NCBI GenBank assembly: GCA_035474375.1
Contig: DATINJ010000390.1
Location: 1 to 55,821 of the forward strand
DNA: 55,821 bases
Source of the DNA: JANNPJ01 sp035474375
GTDB taxonomy: Bacteria; Actinomycetota; Actinomycetes; Actinomycetales; Kineosporiaceae
Direction: 5' to 3'
Numbering within the stretch: position 1 is the first letter of the stretch; every line of letters begins with the position of its first letter. Shown piece by piece: positions 44,275 through 52,469 of the stretch. The translations under genes were made by a program, and so were the position numbers. Below the pieces are notes generated by a model. The model searched no databases. It was not told where the DNA came from and was given only the letters and a program-made list of their open reading frames with translations.

Positions 44275-44961
44275 TCATTGGTCCTGTGCTCGGAGCAGAT
44301 CGACGTCCAGCGAGGCGGCCAGTTCGTCGAAGCTCTGACCGAACGTCTCGCTGACCACGATTCGACCGCCGTCCAGCTGGAACACCGCCCGATCGGTGTA
44401 GACCCGGCTGACGCAGCCGCGCCCGGTCAGCGGATAAGTGCACTTGGGCACCAGCTTCGGGCTGCCGTCCCGAGCGAACAGGGTCATCAAGGCGTAGACC
44501 TGCTTGGCGCCGGTGGCAAGGTCCATGGCGCCTCCGACAGCGGGAATCGCATCCGGCTTCCCGGTATGCCAGTTCGCCAGGTCGCCGTCCTGTGACACCT
44601 GGAACGCGCCGAGGACGCAGACATCGATGTGCCCGCCGCGCATCATCGCGAAGGAGTCCGCCTGATGGAAATAGGAGGCGCCGGGCAACTCGGTGACCGG
44701 GATCTTGCCCGCGTTGATCAAGTCTGGATCAATCTGGTCACCGTGGGCCACCGGCCCCATCCCGAGCATTCCGTTCTCGGTGTGCAGGATGATTCCGCTG
44801 CCTGGTGCGAGGTAGTCGGAGACGGCGGTTGGCTGGCCGATGCCCAGGTTGACGTAGGAGCCCGGAGCGATCCCGCCGGCCACCAGCTTGGCCAACTCGT
44901 CGCGATCGAGCGGCCCTCGATCGAGATGCTCGATGGTGCGCTCGGTCAGGCGTTCACTCAT
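44275..44961 (-). CDS. pcaJ: 3-oxoadipate CoA-transferase beta subunit
   Basis: The 228-residue protein is a type I CoA-transferase beta subunit: AGGIAPGSYVNLGIGQPTAVSDYL, the catalytic Glu in ILHTENGMLGMGP, and GGAMDLATGAKQVYALMTLFARDG. With PcaI it transfers CoA from succinyl-CoA to beta-ketoadipate. The ATG at 44961 overlaps the pcaI stop by 8 nt; the frame to 44982 lacks a better start. It is the last gene of pcaFIJ. Confidence 0.92.
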   Translation of the reverse strand: MSERLTERTIEHLDRGPLDRDELAKLVAGGIAPGSYVNLGIGQPTAVSDYLAPGSGIILHTENGMLGMGPVAHGDQIDPDLINAGKIPVTELPGASYFHQADSFAMMRGGHIDVCVLGAFQVSQDGDLANWHTGKPDAIPAVGGAMDLATGAKQVYALMTLFARDGSPKLVPKCTYPLTGRGCVSRVYTDRAVFQLDGGRIVVSETFGQSFDELAASLDVDLLRAQDQ

Positions 44962-45616
44962 GGGTAAGCACCACTCGATCAACGTAGATTCCTGGGGTGA
45001 CGATGGCTTCCGGGTCGAGAGCGCCGGTTTCGACTATGTGCGAGACCTCAACCACCGAAAGTGCTGCGGCGCTGGCCATCAGTGGACCGAAATTTCGAGC
45101 AGTCTTGCGGTAGATCAAGTTTCCGGCCCGATCCGAGGTGCTTGCCCGGATCAGTGCGACGTCCCCCCGGATCGGAAACTCCAGCAGATACTCGCGGCCG
45201 TCGATCGTCCGGGTCTCCTTGCCCTCGGCCAGCAGCGTGCCGACCCCGGTGGGGGTGTAGAACCCGCCGATCCCGGCACCCGCCGCGCGTAGCCGCTCGG
45301 CCAGGTTGCCTTGCGGGACGACCTCCAACTCGATTCGCCCGGCCCGGTACAACTCGTCGAAGACAAAGGAATCGACCTGCCGAGGAAAGGAGCAGATCAC
45401 CCGTCGGACCCGGCCGGCAGCCAGGAGAGCGGCGATTCCGGTGGTTCCGTTGCCGGCGTTGTTGCTGACCACGGTCAGGTCCCCGGCTCCGGTCCGGCGG
45501 AGCGCGTCGACCAACTCGATCGGCTGCCCGGCCGCCCCGAAGCCGCCGATCAGTACGGTTGCGCCGTCCTGGACTCCTTCAACGGCGGCGTCCGGGTCTG
45601 GGCTGAAGGTCACCAT
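44954..45616 (-). CDS. pcaI: 3-oxoadipate CoA-transferase alpha subunit
   Basis: The 220-residue alpha subunit has GATVLIGGFGAAGQPIELVDAL, the CoA-site loop LTVVSNNAGNG, VVPQGNLAERLRAAGAGIGGFYTPTGVGT and ADVAL-like RGDVALIRA. It forms the CoA-transferase with PcaJ. Its ATG overlaps the pcaF stop by one base, so the genes are coupled. Confidence 0.93.
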   Translation of the reverse strand: MVTFSPDPDAAVEGVQDGATVLIGGFGAAGQPIELVDALRRTGAGDLTVVSNNAGNGTTGIAALLAAGRVRRVICSFPRQVDSFVFDELYRAGRIELEVVPQGNLAERLRAAGAGIGGFYTPTGVGTLLAEGKETRTIDGREYLLEFPIRGDVALIRASTSDRAGNLIYRKTARNFGPLMASAAALSVVEVSHIVETGALDPEAIVTPGIYVDRVVLTHE

Positions 45617-46800
45617 CAGCGCGGGTCGCTGTTCTCGAGGACGAGCGCCAGCCCTTGACCGACGCCGATGCAGATCGCCGCCAGGCCGTAGCGCCGGCCG
45701 CTGTGTCGCAGCTGGTGCGCGAGCGTGGCCACCACCCGGCCACCGGACGCGCCGAGTGGATGGCCGATCGCAATCGCGCCGCCCCGCTGGTTGACGATCT
45801 CCGGGTCGACCTTCCAGGCGTCCAGGCAGGCCAGGCTCTGCACCGCGAACGCTTCGTTCAGCTCGATGGCGCCGATGTCCGACCAGGTCAGACCCGCAGT
45901 GCGAAGCGCCCGCTCGGCCGCCTCCACCGGTGCGTAGCCGAACGACTGAGGTTCGATCGCGCTGACCCCGCGGCCGGCGATCCGGGCCAGCGGTCCGCGA
46001 CCGATCCGGTCGGCCGCGCGCTCGGAGCCGATCAGCAGCGCCGAGGCGCCGTCATTCAGCGGCGACGCATTGCCGGCGGTGATCGTCCCGTTCGACCGGA
46101 ATACCGGTTTGAGGGTGCTCAGCTTCTCGGCTGTGGTCCCGGGCCGGATCCCCTCGTCCCGGTCAAGGTCAACGCCAGGCACTCCGATCACATGGTCGGC
46201 ATAGAAGCCAGAGGTCCAGGCCTGATCGGCGAGCTGGTGAGAGCGGAGGGCGAAGGCATCCTGGCGTTCCCGAGAGATGCCGTACTTCTCCTGCAGTTGC
46301 TCGTTGGCCTCGCCGAGCGAAACAGTCCAGTCCTTCGGCATTCGCGGGTTCACGAACCGCCAGCCCAGGGTTGTCGACACGGCGGTGACGTCGCCGACCG
46401 GGAACTCGCGATCTGGTTTCGGAAGCACCCACGGGGCCCGGCTCATCGATTCCACTCCGCCGGCGATCACGATGTCGGCGTCCCCGGTCTCGATCGCCCG
46501 GGAGGCGACCATCACGGCGTCCAGACTCGATCCGCAGAGTCGATTGATCGTTGTGCCTGGCACCGTCACCGGAAGCCCGGCCAGCAGGGACGCCATCCGG
46601 CCGACGTTGCGATTGTCTTCTCCCGCCCCATTGGCGTTACCGAAGACGACGTCCTCGACCGCTGCCGGGTCGAGGTCCGGCAGCCCTGCCATCAGCCCCG
46701 CGAGGGCATGAGCACCTAGGTCGTCCGGCCGGACGCGAGCGAGCGCACCGCCGTACCTACCGAAGGGGGTGCGGATGGCTTGATAGACGAAGGCGGACGT
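45616..46800 (-). CDS. pcaF: 3-oxoadipyl-CoA thiolase, apparent ACG start
   Basis: Thiolase with active Cys in NRLCGSSLDAV, His in AIGHPLGASGG and second Cys in AAICIGVGQG. It cleaves beta-ketoadipyl-CoA to succinyl-CoA and acetyl-CoA, the last step of the pathway. The first standard start (ATG at 46692) would give 358 residues and drop the N-terminal strand. The same frame continues upstream with SAFVYQAIRTPFGRYGGALA, the normal PcaF N-terminus, back to ACG at 46800-46798, exactly where Met is expected and 5 nt after GGAG. From there up to an in-frame stop there is no ATG, GTG, TTG or CTG. With ACG the protein has 394 residues, the usual size. Confidence 0.85.
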   Translation of the reverse strand, partial: TSAFVYQAIRTPFGRYGGALARVRPDDLGAHALAGLMAGLPDLDPAAVEDVVFGNANGAGEDNRNVGRMASLLAGLPVTVPGTTINRLCGSSLDAVMVASRAIETGDADIVIAGGVESMSRAPWVLPKPDREFPVGDVTAVSTTLGWRFVNPRMPKDWTVSLGEANEQLQEKYGISRERQDAFALRSHQLADQAWTSGFYADHVIGVPGVDLDRDEGIRPGTTAEKLSTLKPVFRSNGTITAGNASPLNDGASALLIGSERAADRIGRGPLARIAGRGVSAIEPQSFGYAPVEAAERALRTAGLTWSDIGAIELNEAFAVQSLACLDAWKVDPEIVNQRGGAIAIGHPLGASGGRVVATLAHQLRHSGRRYGLAAICIGVGQGLALVLENSDPR

Positions 46801-46842
46801 GATGACTCCAGGTGGTTGAGTAGCCGGCCGATCAGAGATCGT

Positions 46843-46876
46843 GTTCGCAATGCGAACGCACGTTCATTTGGTGAAC
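46843..46876 (-). promoter_or_regulatory. Tandem IclR-type operators upstream of pcaF
   Basis: GTTCGCAATGCGAAC (46843-46857) is a 15-bp palindrome and GTTCATTTGGTGAAC (46862-46876) a weaker copy, centres 19 bp apart. The first shares its arms with the site at the pcaR promoter, so PcaR is the likely ligand. The rest of 46801-47127 holds the pcaF promoter and, rightward, the promoter of the AAA/CHAT locus; no gene is seen there. Confidence 0.65.
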
Positions 46877-47127
46877 ACTCTCCATGCTCCCCACTGCCGC
46901 GGGGATCGTCAAGCTCTGGCGCCCGCAGGCTCGATTTCGCGCGGGTCGAACTGGCTCGGCTACCCGTCGACCGGGGTTGATGAACGATCAATTGGCCGGA
47001 TTGACAGAACAATGACATTTGGCGTGATTGGCTGTTCAACCCCACGTGGCTCATGGATAAAGGTCTGACGGCTGTAGTGCGAGCTGCAGCCGGCCAGCCC
47101 CGCTCCAGGCATCGATCCGGGGGATCA

Positions 47128-47643
47128 ATGGATTTCAGGCAGCGCCCTGAGAAGGCGGCCGAGAGCAGCAAACCGCTCTTTGACAGCGCCACCTTCAAGG
47201 AATCCTTCGGGCGCGACTCACCGAGGTCCAGACGTCTATCTTCGACCGGACCGCTGCTCAACCCGGTCCGCCGACCACGCAGCCCCGCCCTGATCGCGGC
47301 CGTGCGCAGGCTGGACGCCACCGTGGACGAGATGGCTGCGAAGGAACTCGCGGGCTGGATCCGCGACGAGTATCACCGGGAGTTCGGAGCCGACGACGTC
47401 CCGCTCGGGTTCGTCGCGGTCTGCTATCTCGGGCCGCCCCGGGTCGAGCACCGACTCGACCTCACCCACACGATCGTGGGCCACTTCTCCGCCGCGCAAA
47501 CCATGCCGGAACCCTTCCAGGGGTGCCGAATGCTGGTGCGTTCGGGCACCTACGAATACGTCGAGGTCTATCTGAGCGGACAGGTGATTCCGATTCACGC
47601 CGATGGAACACCCGTCCTCCCCGCGAACCGAGGACAGTCATGA
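47128..47643 (+). CDS. Unknown protein, first gene of the AAA locus
   Basis: The 171-residue soluble protein is not recognised. The N-terminal 55 residues are basic and low in hydrophobics. Residues about 55-165 look folded: ALIAAVRRLDATVDEMAAKELAGWIRDEY, PLGFVAVCYLGPPRVEHRLDLTH, then FQGCRMLVRSGTYEYVEVYL ending in a short strand. The ATG at 47128 has GGGGGA 4 nt upstream; the frame opens at 47053 too. Its stop overlaps the ATG of the coiled-coil gene by 4 nt, so it belongs to that operon. Confidence 0.6.
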   Translation: MDFRQRPEKAAESSKPLFDSATFKESFGRDSPRSRRLSSTGPLLNPVRRPRSPALIAAVRRLDATVDEMAAKELAGWIRDEYHREFGADDVPLGFVAVCYLGPPRVEHRLDLTHTIVGHFSAAQTMPEPFQGCRMLVRSGTYEYVEVYLSGQVIPIHADGTPVLPANRGQS

Positions 47644-49421
47644 GCGATGTCTCCCATTTGCAGCGCCAGGTACGTCAGGTAAGTAGCCAGGTAAGCGACG
47701 TCAATAGCCTGGTGCAGCGAGCGCAGCAGCAGCTCACCGCTGTCTCGGTCGAAGTCGGTGGGGTCGCCGCCGCCCAGAAAGAGACGCAGAACGAACTCGC
47801 TCGGCTGCAGGCCGAACTTCACAAATATTTCCGGCAGGCCGAGCTTGCCGCGAACCTCGGGCGGGCCGAGACCAAGTTCGGCAACCTGCAGGGCGAGATG
47901 GAGCACACGTTCGGCCATCACAAGCGCGTCCGGCGGACGGCCACCGGATTGCTCCAGGCCTTCGACGTCGGGTTGGTGTCCGAGGACACCGTCCGGTCGA
48001 TCGGCGAGGAGCTCATGATCGATGCGCCCAGATACTGGTTGGCGCCGGCGCTGGTGGGGTTGGCCGCGTGGTCTCGCGACGACCAGGAGGTCTGCGCCCG
48101 AGCGATCGAAACGGCATTCGGGCGTTCGCCGAGCCGGACCGCGTTGTTCTTCACTCTGATCTTGCGTCGGCAAGGCCGGTTGCCATCGGCCACCCGCTGG
48201 CTGCGGCACTATCTCGACTCCCTCAGCCCGTCCGCGCTGGGTCGCGACTTCGCCGTCATCCTGGAGGCCGTTGCGCAGGGCGCCTTCGGTGCCGCAGCAC
48301 GTGATCTGGTGCGGCGGAAGATGTCCGAGTGGGCCGAGCAACTCGGCAACGATGACAATGCGACCGCCACTCAGGTCGCGCGGTGGCGGGAGGAAATCGA
48401 GCGGTACCGCGGCAAATCCGCCTCCGACGACTTTCCCAAGCTGTCGACCTTGAGCCCGCAGTGGCCGGACCTGGACCGGGCGCTCGCCGGAGCCGCTTCC
48501 CAGCAGGGCTTGCTGGACACCTATCGGGCGATGATGGCTGAAGAGCCGAAGCCGAGCGCTCGAATCGAGGACGCCGTCGACGACATCCTCGATCGGCTGG
48601 TGAGCGAGTACGACGTCGAGGAACTGCCGCTGAAGCGCCAACTTGACGAGCAGGAAGCCATCATTGAATCGCACGGTGATCTTGATGCGGCTAAACAAGT
48701 CGCGGAGTTGCAGTCGGCTGCCCGGGACGAGACGCTCGATTACCTGACTATTCAGTCCACCTCCGCGCTGCTCCCGGATCAGATCGGGGTATCTCGGGCC
48801 ACCCAACGGGTCGCGGTCTCGGCGTGTGAGCCGTGGCTGCGCGAGGCCCACGCGCAATACACCCTCGAATATCGGCAGCAGATTCCGGACGACGTGCGCG
48901 CGAAAATCAGTTCGCAACTGACCTTTGGTTCGTCGGCCTTCAAGATGCAGCCCTGGGAAGGATCTTTCATCCAGCAGATGCCAGATCTGGAGCGGGACCT
49001 CGCCCGGCATTGGGATCGGGCGATCGATCCGTTCGTGCAATCGCTGCGCTTCGACTGGGGCAAGGCGGCGATCCTCCCGACAGTTGTCCTGGTGAGCGGG
49101 TTCATCTTCTTCGCGGCCGTCGGGGCAGTCGTTTTCGGCCTGATCGCTGCTTTGGTCGGCGGTGCGATCTGGGGCGGGTTGATCTGGATGGAGGGCGAAC
49201 AGGTCGAGAAAACCGGGCTTCAGGCCGAAGCCGCGCTGAAGAAGGCGAAAGCCGAGTCATTGCGGCAGTTGCGTCAGGCCGGTGCCGAGCTGACCGACTG
49301 GTCCACGCGCTTCCAGACCGAGGATCGCAAGGAAACCGATGTCCGCTCGATGTTCGACGACCTGCGCCGGGCCGGCGGCGGGGTCCAGCCGTTCGAACAA
49401 CGGTCCTTCGCGCAGAACTAG
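47640..49421 (+). CDS. Large coiled-coil protein with C-terminal membrane hairpin
   Basis: The 593-residue protein has an N-terminal coiled coil (about 5-85: LQRQVRQVSSQVSDVNSLV, LARLQAELHKYFRQAEL), a long helical central region (about 90-470) with TPR-like spacing but no clear repeat, and a hydrophobic stretch (about 480-522) able to form two helices. A charged helical tail follows. It is probably anchored in the membrane with its bulk in the cytoplasm. No enzyme motif is seen. It may be the membrane scaffold on which the AAA ATPase of the operon acts. Confidence 0.75.
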   Translation: MSDVSHLQRQVRQVSSQVSDVNSLVQRAQQQLTAVSVEVGGVAAAQKETQNELARLQAELHKYFRQAELAANLGRAETKFGNLQGEMEHTFGHHKRVRRTATGLLQAFDVGLVSEDTVRSIGEELMIDAPRYWLAPALVGLAAWSRDDQEVCARAIETAFGRSPSRTALFFTLILRRQGRLPSATRWLRHYLDSLSPSALGRDFAVILEAVAQGAFGAAARDLVRRKMSEWAEQLGNDDNATATQVARWREEIERYRGKSASDDFPKLSTLSPQWPDLDRALAGAASQQGLLDTYRAMMAEEPKPSARIEDAVDDILDRLVSEYDVEELPLKRQLDEQEAIIESHGDLDAAKQVAELQSAARDETLDYLTIQSTSALLPDQIGVSRATQRVAVSACEPWLREAHAQYTLEYRQQIPDDVRAKISSQLTFGSSAFKMQPWEGSFIQQMPDLERDLARHWDRAIDPFVQSLRFDWGKAAILPTVVLVSGFIFFAAVGAVVFGLIAALVGGAIWGGLIWMEGEQVEKTGLQAEAALKKAKAESLRQLRQAGAELTDWSTRFQTEDRKETDVRSMFDDLRRAGGGVQPFEQRSFAQN

Positions 49422-49438
49422 ACAGAGGGAGAGCACCG

Positions 49439-49606
49439 ATGACCGACGACCAGAGCGCTGCGGACGACCGGGTGCCGTGGGCGCGGCAGGCACCTGCGGC
49501 CGACGTCAAACCGGTGACGGACCGGATGCACAACCTGGTGCACGGGCTGCCGGCCTGGGATCCGCTGCCACCCGGTGAGATCCTGGTTCGCCGTCCGCGC
49601 GAGTGA
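49439..49606 (+). CDS. 55-residue small protein of the AAA locus
   Basis: ATG at 49439 follows GGGAGAGCACCG, a good ribosome site, 17 bp after the coiled-coil gene. The 55 residues are acidic at the start, with DDRVPWARQAP and DRMHNLVHGLPAWDPLPPGE; there is no membrane helix or Cys. The end, LPAWDPLPPGEILVRRP, looks like a linear binding motif. Codon use has the strong G/C third-position bias of its neighbours, supporting a real gene. No family is recognised. Confidence 0.65.
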   Translation: MTDDQSAADDRVPWARQAPAADVKPVTDRMHNLVHGLPAWDPLPPGEILVRRPRE

Positions 49607-49618
49607 TCGCGAACGACC

Positions 49619-50230
49619 ATGTGGCTCACCGGCGGTACCTATCACGAGTGGGCGGTGTTCCTCGATCGGTGGACGGCCGGGGACGCCGCCGGAATCGATG
49701 ACCTGCCTCGGGTGGATCCGAGCGAGCTGAACGCGGAAACCTTGGTCCGGCTCACCGACCGGATTTTCAGCGCGCTGGCAACCCGGTTGCAGACCTGGGC
49801 GGATCGGATGACCCGGGCGATGGCCGCCGAGTCCGATGAGTTCTCCGTCGGCAGGGCGCTCACCCAGGCCCGCCAAGGCCTGCAAGCCATCCGGGTGCTC
49901 GCGGCCCACCCCGCGCTGCCGGATGATCTGCGCCGTCAGTTGAGCGACCTGATCGACCGGCAGATCGAGGCCGCACAGGACTCCTTGGAGACCGATCTCA
50001 GCCGGCTCACCAGCAGCGGAGTCCCTCGCCGGGTCGTCGAGGCTCGTCGGCGCACCATTCGGGACAACCGATTGACGGCCGTGCTGGCCGATCCCGGATC
50101 CGGGATCACCACGGCGACCACGGCCGAGACCGCGGCTGGCACCACGGCCGGGACCACGATGGCGGCCGGTGGTGCCGACTGGCTCGGCGACCCCACCGCG
50201 CCGCGCCGCCGCCGGGTCATCCTCGACTGA
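49619..50230 (+). CDS. Helical protein of unknown function, AAA locus
   Basis: The 203-residue protein is mainly helical (about 35-145: LVRLTDRIFSALATRLQTWADRM, RALTQARQGLQAIRVLAAHP, LRRQLSDLIDRQIEAAQDSLETDL), followed by a Thr/Ala-rich tail and a basic end RRRRVILD. It begins MWLTGGTYHEWAVFLDRW. It lies between the 55-residue gene and the AAA gene (29 bp gap) and is probably an adaptor or substrate of the ATPase. No family is recognised. Confidence 0.65.
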   Translation: MWLTGGTYHEWAVFLDRWTAGDAAGIDDLPRVDPSELNAETLVRLTDRIFSALATRLQTWADRMTRAMAAESDEFSVGRALTQARQGLQAIRVLAAHPALPDDLRRQLSDLIDRQIEAAQDSLETDLSRLTSSGVPRRVVEARRRTIRDNRLTAVLADPGSGITTATTAETAAGTTAGTTMAAGGADWLGDPTAPRRRRVILD

Positions 50231-50259
50231 CCATCACCCAGACCGATCAAAGGGACCTG

Positions 50260-51891
50260 ATGTCCAACCTCATCGCGGCGCAGAAGGATCTCGACGGATA
50301 CATCTCGGCCCGGGTTCCGGTGATCACGGTTCGGACCATCGAACAGACTCGGGCGCTGCGGATGATCAAGCGCATGGCCAACGATGACCGGCGGGCGCAG
50401 TTGCCGTTCTGGATCTACACCCGGGCTACTGGATTGCGAGATCTGCGCAACAACACCCCGGTCAACGATGATCGATCGCTGACCGGCGCGATGGACTTCG
50501 CGGCCAACCAGTTCACCACCCGAGCCCAGGCGACGTTCATCTTTGTCGAGCCGTTCGAGCTCAGCGACGACACCCCGGAAACCCGACACGTCGCCGAGTT
50601 GGCCCGGTTGGGCGAGGCCAATTCCGGAAGTCTGATCCTGGTCACCGACTCTCCGGTGTGGAGCGGCCTGCAGCGACTGGGCATGCATGTCACCCTCGAT
50701 CTCCCGGACCCCGCCGAGATGTACGAGATCATCGTGGATTTTCTCGGTGAGCAGCGCGACCGGGTGCCGATCTCGTGGACCGAGCAGGACGCGCGGCGGG
50801 CCGCCGAGTACCTGGTCGGGATCACCGAGGGGGAGGCGATCAACATTCTGGCCACGCTGATCACCAAGGGCAGCGTTGACCAGGACGACGTCTTGGCCGT
50901 CGCCGGGCACAAGGATCGGATCTTCGGTGACCTGGCCGGCATCGAACGGGTTCGAGTCTCCGAATCGGACACCGGGGTCGGCGGTTTGACCAGTCTGCGA
51001 ACCTGGCTGCGGCGTCGGCGGCAACTGATGGTGGCCGATCTGCGCGGCACCGAGCTGCGGCCACCGCGCGGAGTCTTACTGGTCGGCGTCCCCGGTTGTG
51101 GAAAGTCTCTGTCCGCGAAGGCGATTGCGGTGGAGTGGCAGCTGCCGCTGTACCGGCTCGACCTGGCAAGCATTCTCGGCCAGTACGTCGGGCAGTCCGA
51201 GGGAAGGCTGCGGGAGGCACTGGCCACCGCCGACCGGGTGGCACCGTGCGTGCTGTGGATCGATGAGATTGAGAAGGGGTTGGCCGGGCAGAACGACAGC
51301 ACCGGGGTAGGCCGCCGGCTGGTCGGGCAATTCCTGTTCTGGCTTCAGGAGTCTCGCAACCGGGTGTTCGTCGTGGCCACCGCGAACGACGTCCGGAGCC
51401 TGCCACCGGAACTGTTGCGCAAGGGCCGGTTCGACGAACTGTTCTTCGTCGACCTGCCCGACGAAGAGGACCGGCGAGAGATCATCTCGCTGCACCATCG
51501 CCGCTATGTGAAGGCCGACCCGGAGCCGGCCCTGCTCGACAAGCTGGTCGCGCTGTCCGACGGGTTCGCGGGTTCCGACATCGAATCGGCGCTCTACGAG
51601 GTGGGTGCGGAGATCCTGCTCAGCCAGCAACCGGTGGCCCCGGACTTCGTGATCAGCTCGTTCGCCAACACCAGCCCGCTCAGCCGGACCAATCCCGAGC
51701 AGATCGAGGACATTCGCGCGTGGGGTCGAGAGCGCGCGGTCCCGGCGGGACGAGCGAGTGGCACGCCCGGTCGGGGTGGCCCACATGGCGGGCGCCGGGT
51801 GCTGGTCACCGGCGCAGAGGCCGGCCCAGCAGGCGGTACCCGCGGCCCGGGGGGCGGTGCACGGCCCGCGCCGGACACCGGCTGGAGCTGA
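50260..51891 (+). CDS. Ycf46-like AAA ATPase
   Basis: The 543-residue protein has an N-terminal helical domain (about 1-230) of the Ycf46 kind (ISARVPVITVRTIEQTRAL, TRAQATFIFVEPFEL, LVGITEGEAINIL) and a AAA domain with Walker A GVPGCGKSLSAKAIA (about 271-286), Walker B VLWIDEIEKG (about 330), sensor FVVATAND and arginine-finger RKGRFDELFFVDLP. The lid contains GFAGSDIESALYEVG. A Gly/Pro-rich tail of about 50 residues is unusual. AAGGGA precedes the ATG. It is the ATP-driven component of this locus and converges on the CHAT operon 14 bp away. Confidence 0.92.
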   Translation: MSNLIAAQKDLDGYISARVPVITVRTIEQTRALRMIKRMANDDRRAQLPFWIYTRATGLRDLRNNTPVNDDRSLTGAMDFAANQFTTRAQATFIFVEPFELSDDTPETRHVAELARLGEANSGSLILVTDSPVWSGLQRLGMHVTLDLPDPAEMYEIIVDFLGEQRDRVPISWTEQDARRAAEYLVGITEGEAINILATLITKGSVDQDDVLAVAGHKDRIFGDLAGIERVRVSESDTGVGGLTSLRTWLRRRRQLMVADLRGTELRPPRGVLLVGVPGCGKSLSAKAIAVEWQLPLYRLDLASILGQYVGQSEGRLREALATADRVAPCVLWIDEIEKGLAGQNDSTGVGRRLVGQFLFWLQESRNRVFVVATANDVRSLPPELLRKGRFDELFFVDLPDEEDRREIISLHHRRYVKADPEPALLDKLVALSDGFAGSDIESALYEVGAEILLSQQPVAPDFVISSFANTSPLSRTNPEQIEDIRAWGRERAVPAGRASGTPGRGGPHGGRRVLVTGAEAGPAGGTRGPGGGARPAPDTGWS

Positions 51892-51905
51892 CCGCGCCCC
51901 TACTT

Positions 51906-52469
51906 TTAGCGCACCGCTTGGATCAGCAGGAGCAGCATCGCCGCACAGGTCAGATAGCCAAGGACGGTGGTGGCTCGGGCGAGCCTGGTGGCCACCGACT
52001 GGCGACCGAGGACGACGCCGACCGGTGGGCCGTCCGGACCGGCCAGCACCTCGATCCGCCGGACACGTGCGGGTGGGCCGGAGGTCAGCTTGCGGGGCAG
52101 TCGGATGGTGGCACCCCGGTCCAGCGGGTGATCCGGTGTGCCGATCAGCCGGAGGTCGAACTCGGTGCTGTCGAGGGCTCGAACCCGGATTCGGGTCAAC
52201 GCCCGCCGATACTGCCCGAACCACCGGACCGAGGTTTCCGGCAACCTGTGTCGAACGACGGACCACCAGGTCAGGGCCGCTGTCGACAGCGTTCCGGCCA
52301 GGAGAAGGACGGCGAGGGCGAGGCCTACCGGCAGCAACCGGTCGTTCCTTCCGATCACCAGCGCCGGGGTGAGCAGGGCGAGCCCCGCGACGGCCCCGAT
52401 GATCGACCGGAGATCCGTCTCCGGCTCGCCCGGATCTCGCACCACGGCGACCATTCCGTCGCGCGTCAC
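51906..52469 (-). CDS. Small membrane protein of the CHAT operon
   Basis: The 187-residue protein has two N-terminal helices (about 22-40 and 46-68: AGLALLTPALVIG, LPVGLALAVLLLAGTL), a cytoplasmic basic beta-rich part (VRWFGQYRRALTRIRVRAL, then ATIRLPRKLTSGP) and a last helix (about 165-185). No family is recognised. The GTG start overlaps the stop of the Pro-rich gene by 4 nt, so the two are coupled. Confidence 0.65.
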   Translation of the reverse strand: MTRDGMVAVVRDPGEPETDLRSIIGAVAGLALLTPALVIGRNDRLLPVGLALAVLLLAGTLSTAALTWWSVVRHRLPETSVRWFGQYRRALTRIRVRALDSTEFDLRLIGTPDHPLDRGATIRLPRKLTSGPPARVRRIEVLAGPDGPPVGVVLGRQSVATRLARATTVLGYLTCAAMLLLLIQAVR

